A DNA stretch of 9,773 nt, taken from the NCBI GenBank assembly GCA_046304235.1, contig JBKCEW010000160.1:1-9773 (forward strand). The letters are read 5' to 3'. The notes under the pieces are model-generated. The model saw only the letters and a list, made by a program, of their open reading frames with translations, ran no database searches and was not told the DNA's origin. This document shows, piece after piece, positions 1-6,004 of this stretch (positions within the stretch are counted from its first letter, which is position 1; each line of letters begins with the position of its first letter). This DNA is from CANHVK01 sp046304235 (lineage in GTDB: Bacteria > Bacteroidota > Bacteroidia > Flavobacteriales_D > Crocinitomicaceae). A program made the translations under genes and the position numbers.

Positions 1-29
1 CTACCTTTTTTCATTGCCAAAAAAGGTAG
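1..29. repeat. 11-bp perfect inverted repeat (hairpin) at the window edge
   Basis: Bases 1-11 (ctacctttttt) are the exact reverse complement of 19-29 (aaaaaaggtag), separated by a 7-base loop (cattgcc). The T-run lies on the inner side of the 5' arm and no T-tract follows on either visible flank, so it does not look like a classical intrinsic terminator. The stem may continue beyond the left edge, which would change the interpretation. Confidence 0.6.
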
Positions 30-35
30 AGCCAA

Positions 36-212
36 ATCCCGATAGCTATCGGGACTAGTCCTCGGAAATTCGACTACCCACTAACAAACGACACTAAAAA
101 TTATAAACTCGTCGTCCCTCCTCAAACAGTATAATTTTTTAAGCTTACTTATTGTTGTGGGTCCCAGTCTACATTTCCTAAGGGACGGTTGAGATTTCGA
201 GGTCGCTATCGC
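36..212. repeat. Structured non-coding element with nested inverted repeats (MITE/REP-like or structured RNA)
   Basis: This stretch holds no convincing gene but a nested set of complementary segments: 40-46 with 205-211; 60-74 with 188-202 (11 of 15 positions); 72-75 with 166-169; 76-81 (acccac) with 157-162 (gtgggt); 83-87 with 152-156; and a 10-bp stem 96-105 with 130-139. In addition 113-119 (cgtccct), in the loop of the inner stem, is the exact complement of 181-187 (agggacg) outside the hairpin, which gives a pseudoknot topology if transcribed. The outer pairs look like degenerate terminal inverted repeats. The sequence also feels familiar as a repeat in this phylum, but that is memory, not a search result. 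No transposase is present, so if mobile it would depend on functions supplied elsewhere. It could be a miniature mobile element, a REP-type repeat or a structured RNA; I cannot decide between these. Confidence 0.5.
37..54. repeat. 18-bp perfect palindrome tcccgatagctatcggga
   Basis: The 18 bases read identically on both strands with no spacer. This is GC-richer than its surroundings. From memory, cccgatagctatcggg-type palindromes recur between genes in flavobacterial genomes, so this is probably a dispersed repeat rather than a unique operator. It sits at the left boundary of the larger structured element that follows, and its cgatagc half also pairs with gctatcg at 205-211. Confidence 0.7.
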
Positions 213-231
213 TTTTTTGGGGTTGGATTCG

Positions 232-265
232 GTCTTTTGTCTTTAATCTAAAAGTCTTTTGTCTT
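232..265. repeat. 12-bp direct repeat gtcttttgtctt
   Basis: The 12-mer occurs at 232-243 and again, exactly, at 254-265, a 22-base period. It lies between the structured element on the left and the cgcagag-type element on the right. It is simple, T-rich sequence of the kind common between flavobacterial genes. No function is claimed. Confidence 0.55.
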
Positions 266-273
266 GTTTATTT

Positions 274-389
274 TTTAACGCAGAGATCACAGAGGTAGCG
301 CAGAGGACACGGAGAGTGAAAGTTATTTAAAAAAATAAGAGGAGAGTTTTCTCAGCGAACTTTGTGTACCTTTTTTTCTTTGTGTTAAA
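274..389. repeat. 'cgcagag' dispersed palindromic repeat element
   Basis: The left arm begins ttaacgcagagatcacagag and continues through tagcgcagaggacacggag to about 315. The right arm, about 349-389 (tctcagcgaactttgtgtac, then ctttgtgttaa), is its imperfect reverse complement. Both ends carry the ttaac(g/a)ca(g/a)ag signature. The layout matches a widespread family of intergenic palindromic elements that I know from Bacteroidota and some other bacteria, with a variable AT-rich centre (here about 317-345). No protein is encoded. It probably marks an old repeat insertion upstream of the SIMPL gene. Confidence 0.55.
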
Positions 390-474
390 TTATTTTTATT
401 CTAATTTGTCATTTGACGAAAGTCATTTTTTCATTACAACTATTTGATTACATTTATATTTATTTTCGAAATCT

Positions 475-1233
475 ATGGAAAACAATCAATTTCAGAAGCC
501 TATTATTTATTCTTTGTCATTATTCTTAGGATTAACAATTTTAGGTTATTTTATTTTCAAAGGGTTTAAAACGTTTAGTGATAAAGACCGAATCGTGACG
601 GTGAAAGGGTTGGCGGAGATGAATATGAAGGCTAATGGTTCTACAATTACAATCAATTATTCTTATTCAGGCGATGAGCTTCAAGAAGTGATAAATGCAA
701 CTGAAAAAAAGAAAAAAGCGATTTTAGCCTTTTTGAAAAGATCGGGATATGCAAGTAAGGATGTACAAGAGTCAAATTTGAATGTTACTGATAATGAGAA
801 GTATTATGAAAATCAATGGATAAATGGAAATGAGGTACAAGTCAAGATTGATCGTTACGTAATTGCTCAAAATATTGAAATTAATTTTGATGATGTTCAG
901 GCAACTGAAGCACGAGCAGCCGAAATCACTTTAGATTTGGTGAGCAATGATTTGACATCAAAAGTAACTACAAGCTACACCTTCCCTGAATTAAATAGTA
1001 TCAAACCTAGATTAATTGCAGAAAGTACCAAGAATGCGCGTATTTCTGGAGAACAATTTGCGAATGATTCTCAGGCTACATTGGGTAAAATTAAAACTGC
1101 TACTCAAGGTCAAATTTCGATTGCAGGCGATTATAATTATTCAGATGAAAATGGAGGAAATAATGAAGTTCCAGAAGAACCCTATATGCGTAAAGCACGA
1201 GTAGTGAGTACAATTGTATTTTTCTTAGAATAA
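475..1233 (+). CDS. SIMPL (DUF541) domain-containing membrane-anchored protein
   Basis: The 252-residue product has one N-terminal hydrophobic segment (about residues 9-29), followed by a lysine-rich stretch and then a SIMPL/DUF541 domain from about residue 39 to the end. Seen directly are the family's usual opening (IVTVKGLAEM), a charged helix with lysine repeats (about 70-90), and a closing beta strand after RKARVVSTIV. SIMPL proteins are usually periplasmic or envelope-attached; their biochemical role is poorly defined, with links to oxidative stress and envelope integrity reported for some members. The single membrane segment suggests an inner-membrane anchor with the domain outside the cytoplasm. 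The stop is one base from the next ATG, so the two genes are almost certainly co-transcribed. The ATG start fits because it leaves a complete anchor; no Shine-Dalgarno is visible, as usual in this phylum. Confidence 0.85.
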   Translation: MENNQFQKPIIYSLSLFLGLTILGYFIFKGFKTFSDKDRIVTVKGLAEMNMKANGSTITINYSYSGDELQEVINATEKKKKAILAFLKRSGYASKDVQESNLNVTDNEKYYENQWINGNEVQVKIDRYVIAQNIEINFDDVQATEARAAEITLDLVSNDLTSKVTTSYTFPELNSIKPRLIAESTKNARISGEQFANDSQATLGKIKTATQGQISIAGDYNYSDENGGNNEVPEEPYMRKARVVSTIVFFLE

Positions 1234-1234
1234 G

Positions 1235-2728
1235 ATGAAACAAATCATTTTTAGTTTATTGTGTTTATTATCAGTTACATACTCGGTTGCACAAACACAA
1301 GGAGTTGCCTATACCGCTGTTGGTAAAGGAGTTGCTACCACATTTTTAACAGATTATCAATGTTTAGGAATCAATCCTTCTGCTTTGGGATGGGGTACCG
1401 GTTATGATGATAAAAAATGGACGATGGGGTCCTCAGAATTTGCCTTCGGAATGTATTCGGATGTATTGACAAGTCAAAAATTAAAGAATTTTTCAAGTGC
1501 ACTTTGGTCCTCCATCAAAGGGGATACTTCAAATGCTTTTGATTGGACTAAACAACGGGCCGCTGTAGCAGATTATGCCTTAGCCGGGGTGAGTGTTTTT
1601 GCAGATTATAATTGGGCGGGAGTTTCTTTTCAAGGTAAACGTTTTGGTGGTATTGCTTTTAATATCCATGAGAATTACCAATTTTATTCGAAGTTGAATC
1701 AAACAACTACCGATGCTGTCATCAATGGTCGTTTGGCTTCCTTGTTTGACTCGTTAACCTTGAATCTGAATGGAATCGATGTCAAAGTGGCCAATACTGG
1801 AAGTTTATCACCAGATTCAATGAATGCGGTGGTTTCAGGTACAATGTCAGTTCCTTTGAATTTAGCGAGCATTCTAAATGGAAGTAATATTAAAATGTCA
1901 TGGAATCGTTCTTTTAATTTAGGCTACGGAAGAAAAGTATTTGGTATTGAAAATGTAGTAGAGGTGTATGCAGGAGTAGGGGCGAGATTGATAAAGTCAA
2001 TGGCAATGTTTGAGTTAGATGCAACAGCTGAAAAAATCAATTTGTATTCTTCCTTGTCGCCGATTTTTAAAATCAACTACCAAGATATATTAACCAGAGG
2101 AAAATCAATTTTTAATTATTCTGGGGGTATTCCTCCCGCTGTAGGTTCTGGGTATGGTGTGGATCTATCTGCAAGTACTTTGCTTTTTGGAAAACTAAAA
2201 GTAGCAATGGCTGTAACAAATATAGGTTCTGTAACTTATGATCGTAATGTATATCGGGTGAAAGACACATTGGTGACATCCATGCAACTAAGTGGGTTGA
2301 GTGATGTAAATTTAACTAAGTCAGTCAATCAATTGATTTCCAAAGGAGGTTTACTTACGTTGGAAGGAACTGAGAAATATACCTTGGCTAATGCTGCTTT
2401 ATTTCGATTTGGTGCTAGTTTTCATTACAAAAAACGCTTAGCTTTTGGTATGGACTTAGTTGCCCCTTTTAATCAATCGAATCCGGGGAGTATTCAAAAT
2501 ACAGTTATTTCCTTTGGAGGAGATGTACGTATATTCAAATGGTTACAATTAAGTGCTGGATTTTTTGGAGGAGGCTTATATAAAAATAATATTCCTCTAG
2601 GTATTAATTTCATCAAAAATGATGGGGCTTATGAGTTTGGTATAGCTTCTAGAGATATTCTGACTTTCTTCAACGAAAACACCCATAATCTTTCCTTTGC
2701 TATGGGGTTTGCTAGGTTTAGGTTTTAA
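1235..2728 (+). CDS. Secreted DUF5723 family protein, probable outer-membrane barrel
   Basis: The 497-residue product starts with a clear signal peptide (KQ, then a hydrophobic core, then SVA before QTQG, so cleavage after about residue 19). The mature part opens with a conserved-looking block (LGINPSALGWG, then MGSSEFAFGMYSD) that I recognise from the DUF5723 family of Bacteroidota. Much of the rest alternates short hydrophobic and polar stretches with many glycines and aromatics, and the protein ends on phenylalanine (GFARFRF). These fit a beta-barrel exported to the outer membrane, although barrel membership is inferred. It is separated from the SIMPL gene by one base, so both probably serve the envelope. 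The family has no established function that I know of, and no transport substrate can be read from the sequence. Confidence 0.75.
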   Translation: MKQIIFSLLCLLSVTYSVAQTQGVAYTAVGKGVATTFLTDYQCLGINPSALGWGTGYDDKKWTMGSSEFAFGMYSDVLTSQKLKNFSSALWSSIKGDTSNAFDWTKQRAAVADYALAGVSVFADYNWAGVSFQGKRFGGIAFNIHENYQFYSKLNQTTTDAVINGRLASLFDSLTLNLNGIDVKVANTGSLSPDSMNAVVSGTMSVPLNLASILNGSNIKMSWNRSFNLGYGRKVFGIENVVEVYAGVGARLIKSMAMFELDATAEKINLYSSLSPIFKINYQDILTRGKSIFNYSGGIPPAVGSGYGVDLSASTLLFGKLKVAMAVTNIGSVTYDRNVYRVKDTLVTSMQLSGLSDVNLTKSVNQLISKGGLLTLEGTEKYTLANAALFRFGASFHYKKRLAFGMDLVAPFNQSNPGSIQNTVISFGGDVRIFKWLQLSAGFFGGGLYKNNIPLGINFIKNDGAYEFGIASRDILTFFNENTHNLSFAMGFARFRF

Positions 2729-2790
2729 TGTAGATTAGCAGATTAGCAGATTACAAATTAGCAGATTGCAGATTGGAAGATTACAAATTA
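2729..2790. repeat. Short direct repeats of 'gcagatta' type
   Basis: The spacer after the DUF5723 stop is built from near-identical 7-10 base units: agattagc twice in tandem, then cagattacaaattag, cagattgcagattgg and aagattacaaattac. Units drift in length and have no unique spacers, so this is low-complexity intergenic sequence. Related sequence appears in inverted orientation on the far side of the SRPBCC gene (3405-3467). Confidence 0.65.
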
Positions 2791-2827
2791 CAGATTAAAA
2801 GATTGCAGATTATAATCTTTTAATCTG
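2791..2827. terminator. 14-bp hairpin between convergent genes, candidate bidirectional terminator
   Basis: Bases 2791-2804 (cagattaaaagatt) are the exact reverse complement of 2814-2827, with a 9-base loop. The hairpin lies between the ends of two convergent genes: DUF5723 stops at 2728 and the SRPBCC stop codon begins at 2830 on the other strand. That position favours a shared terminator. Neither flank has a clean T-tract and the stem is AT-rich, so termination is inferred rather than shown. Confidence 0.45.
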
Positions 2828-2829
2828 AG

Positions 2830-3279
2830 TTAAGCATCTGGAATGTTTGGTTCTACGAGTTTTTTGAGTTTTTCGAGTGATTCTTGCCAGCCTAGGTAAC
2901 ACATTTCAACAGGTATCATGCTAGGTATGCCCTCTTGGGTTGCGATGATTTCAGTACCGCATAATACTTTGCGTAATTCTATGGTTGTAATCATTTCTCC
3001 GGGCATATTAGGGTCGTCGAATTTGTCGGTGTATTTGATAAATTCATTAGGTTTGATCTCCAAATATTCACCACCAAAGGAATGACTACTTCCAGTGCCG
3101 AAATTAGTAAATGACATTTTATACGTACCGCCTACGCGCACATCCATTTCATGGACTTTACACACAAAGCCATAGGGTGGAAGCCAAGCAGCCATGGCGT
3201 CTGCATCTGTAAATGCTTTGAATACTTTTTCTGGAGCTGCCGTAAAAACTCGGTGTAAGGTAACTTTGTTGGTTGACAT
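2830..3279 (-). CDS. SRPBCC (AHSA1-like) domain protein
   Basis: The 149-residue product is almost entirely one SRPBCC/AHSA1-type helix-grip domain. It shows the family opening (RVFTAAPEKVFKAFTDADAM, about 10-29, followed by AAWLPP), the central strand GGTYKMSF (50-57), the FGGEYLEIKPNE turn (68-79) with IKYTDKF, and the closing helix WQESLEKLKKLVEP (131-144). These proteins form a hydrophobic ligand pocket; small stand-alone versions are often co-regulated with ArsR-type repressors, but no such gene is here. The substrate is unknown. It is a lone gene on the - strand, convergent with DUF5723 and divergent from hmgA, and is flanked by inverted simple repeats. Length is normal for the family and it looks intact. 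Confidence 0.85.
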   Translation of the reverse strand: MSTNKVTLHRVFTAAPEKVFKAFTDADAMAAWLPPYGFVCKVHEMDVRVGGTYKMSFTNFGTGSSHSFGGEYLEIKPNEFIKYTDKFDDPNMPGEMITTIELRKVLCGTEIIATQEGIPSMIPVEMCYLGWQESLEKLKKLVEPNIPDA

Positions 3280-3291
3280 GGTTCGTTAGGT

Positions 3292-3306
3292 TTTAGTTAA
3301 ACTAAA
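3292..3306. promoter_or_regulatory. 15-base palindrome upstream of the SRPBCC gene, candidate operator
   Basis: The sequence tttagttaaactaaa has perfect 7-bp arms around a single central base. It lies 12 bases upstream of the SRPBCC start on the - strand, next to an AT-rich stretch that could hold its promoter. The position fits a repressor site, but the AT-rich composition makes chance plausible and no regulator gene is adjacent. Confidence 0.3.
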
Positions 3307-3404
3307 TATAGTAATTTATTTAAAATTGATTGATGTTTCTATGTTTCTTGGGTTTAAATAAAAAGTATCCTCTCTCTTAATCTCCCTCCAAAGTAGGGAA
3401 ACAA

Positions 3405-3467
3405 AAAATCTTCCAATTTTTAATTTTTAATCTGCAATCTTTCAATTTTTAATCTTCTAATCTATTT
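3405..3467. repeat. Simple-repeat block, inverted relative to 2729-2827
   Basis: The block is made of aatctt, aatttttaat, tctgcaatct and ttaatcttctaatct units. Read on the - strand it gives agattgcagatta-type units, the same family as the block on the other side of the SRPBCC gene. The rest of the 282-base gap (3280-3561) holds the palindrome at 3292-3306, AT-rich sequence, and the probable hmgA promoter region after 3470; no further gene is visible. Confidence 0.6.
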
Positions 3468-3505
3468 TTCTGACTTTAATCATGTTTTTGGTTGAGTAGT
3501 ATCAT

Positions 3506-3535
3506 TCTGTGGCGGTTTCAATCTTCATTACTTTG
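3506..3535 (+). promoter_or_regulatory. Weak candidate Bacteroidota-type promoter for hmgA
   Basis: The segment ttactttg (3528-3535) matches five of six fixed positions of the Bacteroidota -7 consensus TAnnTTTG. A tctg (3506-3509) lies 18 bases before it, where TTTG is expected. The start codon at 3562 would leave a leader of about 20 bases. This is the best match before the aromatic-catabolism genes but could be chance. Confidence 0.28.
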
Positions 3536-3561
3536 CTTAGTAAATAATTAAAACTGAGCGT

Positions 3562-4734
3562 ATGCCATTTTATCAAAAAAACGGAACAATCCCTAACAAG
3601 CGTCACGTAGTGTCGAGACAATCAAACGGGAACTTATATCATGAAGAGTTAGTGGGTACAGAAGGTTTTTCAGGAATGTCTTCTTTAGTGTACCATTTAC
3701 ATCCACCGACGATGGTAAAAGAGATGGGTGAACCATATTCTGTGAAACCGAAAATTGCTGTTACTGAAAATTTAAAGTGTTTGAGTTTTGCTGGTTTTGA
3801 ATTGAAGCCAGAGGCAGATTACATCAAAAGTCGTAAAACACTTTTTGTAAATAACGATATGCACATTGGACTTGCAGCACCAAAAAATTCAACTCCTTAT
3901 TTCTTTAAAAACGCGGATGCAGACGAAATGATTTTTATCCATGTTGGAAAAGGTACATTAAAAACGATGTACGGAAAGATTGATTTCGAATATGGAGATT
4001 ATTTGATTATTCCTAGAGGAACCGTTTACCAATTGGATTTTGCAACGGAGGAAAATAAATTATTAATCGTTGAATCTTTTAGTCCGATTACAACGCCTAA
4101 AAGATACCGCAATCAATACGGACAATTATTAGAGCATTCTCCTTTCTGTGAGCGTGACATTAAATTGCCTTATGGCTTAGAAACACATGCTGAGTCAGGG
4201 GAATTTGTAATTAACATTAAAAAACAAGGAAATATTTATCCTTATACGTATGCTACACATCCATTTGACGTAGCAGGTTGGGATGGATATCATTTCCCTT
4301 ATGCATTTTCTATCTTCAATTTTGAGCCAATCACAGGGCGTATTCACATGCCACCACCAATTCACCAAACATTTGAAGGTAACAACTTCGTAATCTGTTC
4401 ATTCGTGCCTCGTATGTATGATTATCATCCAGATGCGGTTCCTGCACCATACCACCATAGTAATATCGATTCTGATGAGTTATTATACTATGTTGATGGT
4501 GATTTTATGAGCCGCAATGGCATTCAAAAAGGACAAATTACCTTACACCCAGGAGGTTTACCACATGGTCCACACCCAGGTGCTATCGAAAGATCAATCG
4601 GTAAAAAAGAAACGAATGAATTAGCTGTCATGATAGACCCATTCAAACCGGTAATGATCACAGAAGAAGCGTTAGGTTTGGAAGTGAAGGATTATTACAA
4701 GTCGTGGATGAATCAAGAGATGTTACAAGATTAA
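3562..4734 (+). CDS. hmgA: Homogentisate 1,2-dioxygenase (short form)
   Basis: This enzyme opens the ring of homogentisate with O2, using Fe(II), to give maleylacetoacetate, the committed step of tyrosine and phenylalanine breakdown. The 390-residue product has an N-terminal cupin-like half (DEMIFIHVGKG at 121-131, then YGDYLIIPRGTVYQLDF at 144-160) and a C-terminal catalytic cupin. In the latter, HHSNIDSDELLYYVDGDF (298-315) and HPGGLPHGPHPG (329-340) carry the likely iron ligands: His299, Glu306 and His335, by position against the canonical His335/Glu341/His371 of the human enzyme. It is about 40-55 residues shorter than the canonical bacterial and animal enzymes, and its His-to-Glu spacing is one residue longer, so it belongs to a divergent branch. 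The gene for the preceding enzyme, hpd, follows after 22 bases, which strongly supports the assignment. It is the first gene of the aromatic run. Confidence 0.88.
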   Translation: MPFYQKNGTIPNKRHVVSRQSNGNLYHEELVGTEGFSGMSSLVYHLHPPTMVKEMGEPYSVKPKIAVTENLKCLSFAGFELKPEADYIKSRKTLFVNNDMHIGLAAPKNSTPYFFKNADADEMIFIHVGKGTLKTMYGKIDFEYGDYLIIPRGTVYQLDFATEENKLLIVESFSPITTPKRYRNQYGQLLEHSPFCERDIKLPYGLETHAESGEFVINIKKQGNIYPYTYATHPFDVAGWDGYHFPYAFSIFNFEPITGRIHMPPPIHQTFEGNNFVICSFVPRMYDYHPDAVPAPYHHSNIDSDELLYYVDGDFMSRNGIQKGQITLHPGGLPHGPHPGAIERSIGKKETNELAVMIDPFKPVMITEEALGLEVKDYYKSWMNQEMLQD

Positions 4735-4756
4735 TTAACTTTTAAAAAGTAAAAAA

Positions 4757-5914
4757 ATGGAAACAAAAGACTTAAAAAACGTACAAAATTATGCTTACGG
4801 ATTAGAAAAAATCTTTGATGAAGCACAAGATTTTTTACCAATTAATGGAACTGATTATGTAGAGTTTTATGTGGGAAATGCAAAACAAGCAGCTCACTAT
4901 TATAAGACTGCATTTGGTTTCCAATCGTTTGCTTATCAAGGTTTAGAAACTGGAGTAAAAGATCGTGTTTCATACGTTGTAAAACAAGATAAAATCAAAT
5001 TGGTTTTGACTACGCCTTTAAATTCTGACAATGAAATTTCTGAACATATTAAGCGCCATGGTGATGGAGTGAAAGTGATTGCTTTATGGGTAGATGATGC
5101 CAGAAAATCATACCAAGAAACAATCAAAAGAGGTGCGGTTTCTTACTTCGAGCCGCGTGTTGAAAAAGACGAAAACGGTGAAGTAGTTCATGCTGGAATT
5201 CATACTTACGGAGATACAGTGCACATTTTTGTTGAGCGTAAAAACTACAATGGTGTTTTTTTACCAGGATTTGAGAAATGGGAATCAGCGTACAACCCAA
5301 TTCCAACAGGATTGAAGTACATCGACCACATGGTAGGTAATGTTGAGCTAGGCGCGATGAACAAATGGGCTAAATTCTACGAAGAAGTATTAGGTTTTGC
5401 GAACTTAATTACGTTTGACGATAAAGATATTTCCACAGAATACACCGCATTGATGAGTAAGGTAATGACGAACGGAAACGGACGTATTAAATTCCCTATC
5501 AATGAGCCTGCTGATGGTAAGAAAAAATCACAAATTGAGGAATACATTGAATTCTACGAAGGAGCAGGCTGTCAACACATTGCAGTAGCAACAGATGATA
5601 TCGTTTTTACCATTTCTGAAATGCGCAAGCGTGGGGTTGAGTTCTTACATGTGCCTGGAGATTATTACGATACCGTATTTGGACGAGTAGGTGATATTCA
5701 AGAAGATATCGAAACATTGAAAAGTTTGGGTATCATGGTGGACAGAGATGAAGATGGTTATTTACTGCAAATCTTTACAAAACCAGTAGAGGACAGACCA
5801 ACTTTATTCTTCGAAATTATTCAGCGTAGAGGAGCGAACTCCTTCGGAAAAGGAAACTTCAAAGCATTGTTTGAGTCTATCGAGGCGGAACAAGCGAGAA
5901 GAGGAACGCTTTGA
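4757..5914 (+). CDS. hpd: 4-hydroxyphenylpyruvate dioxygenase
   Basis: The enzyme converts 4-hydroxyphenylpyruvate and O2 to homogentisate and CO2, supplying the substrate of the neighbouring hmgA product. The 385-residue protein has the two tandem vicinal-oxygen-chelate domains of the family: an N-terminal one (about 30-165) and a C-terminal catalytic one (about 185-360). The three Fe(II) ligands are visible: His191 in YIDHMVGNV, His274 in GCQHIAVATDDI and Glu353 in LFFEIIQR. The hallmark C-terminal stretch (QIFTKPVEDRPTLFFEIIQR, then GANSFGKGNFKALFESIE) is intact, and length is normal. It starts 22 bases after hmgA with no terminator between them, so the two are probably one transcript. A palindromic repeat separates it from kmo. 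Confidence 0.96.
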   Translation: METKDLKNVQNYAYGLEKIFDEAQDFLPINGTDYVEFYVGNAKQAAHYYKTAFGFQSFAYQGLETGVKDRVSYVVKQDKIKLVLTTPLNSDNEISEHIKRHGDGVKVIALWVDDARKSYQETIKRGAVSYFEPRVEKDENGEVVHAGIHTYGDTVHIFVERKNYNGVFLPGFEKWESAYNPIPTGLKYIDHMVGNVELGAMNKWAKFYEEVLGFANLITFDDKDISTEYTALMSKVMTNGNGRIKFPINEPADGKKKSQIEEYIEFYEGAGCQHIAVATDDIVFTISEMRKRGVEFLHVPGDYYDTVFGRVGDIQEDIETLKSLGIMVDRDEDGYLLQIFTKPVEDRPTLFFEIIQRRGANSFGKGNFKALFESIEAEQARRGTL

Positions 5915-5915
5915 T

Positions 5916-5999
5916 AATTATGAATGATGAGTTATGAATTATGAATGAATTCAAAACTTAACCTTTAACTCATAACTCATAATCATAACTCATAATTCA
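5916..5999. repeat. 'attatgagttatga' palindromic repeat, copy 1 (hpd-kmo spacer)
   Basis: The 90-base gap between hpd and kmo consists almost wholly of attatgaatgatgagttat-type sequence on the left and its inverted form (aactcataactcataatcat) on the right. The best stem is 5929-5944 with 5977-5991, with one bulged base. The same family appears after kynA. A transcript would fold here, so it may act as an RNA-stability or attenuation element within the run, or be a neutral repeat insertion. Confidence 0.65.
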
Positions 6000-6004
6000 A
6001 AAAC

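Noticed and set aside
1..29. Intrinsic terminator of an upstream gene
   Set aside because: The hairpin is perfect but has no T-tract after the stem on either visible side, and no upstream gene can be seen.
36..212. tRNA, tmRNA or known riboswitch in the structured element
   Set aside because: No cloverleaf, CCA end, tag reading frame or recognised aptamer core could be found on either strand.
405..462. Promoter for the SIMPL gene (tttg at 405 or 412; tatattta at 455)
   Set aside because: Neither tttg lies at the right distance from a good TAnnTTTG match; the region is T-rich and such matches arise by chance.
2729..2790. Tandem short repeats resembling a CRISPR array
   Set aside because: Units are only 7-10 bases, vary in length, and no unique spacers or cas genes are present.
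4738..4750. Hairpin acttttaaaaagt between hmgA and hpd as a terminator or attenuator
   Set aside because: Only six bp, nearly all A/T, with one loop base; too weak, and the genes look co-transcribed.
4936..5306. Open reading frames on the - strand inside hpd
   Set aside because: They lie fully within the strongly supported hpd gene, are about 60 residues long and resemble no family; they are shadows of the coding strand. The same holds for frames within the SIMPL, kmo, kynA and lipoprotein genes.
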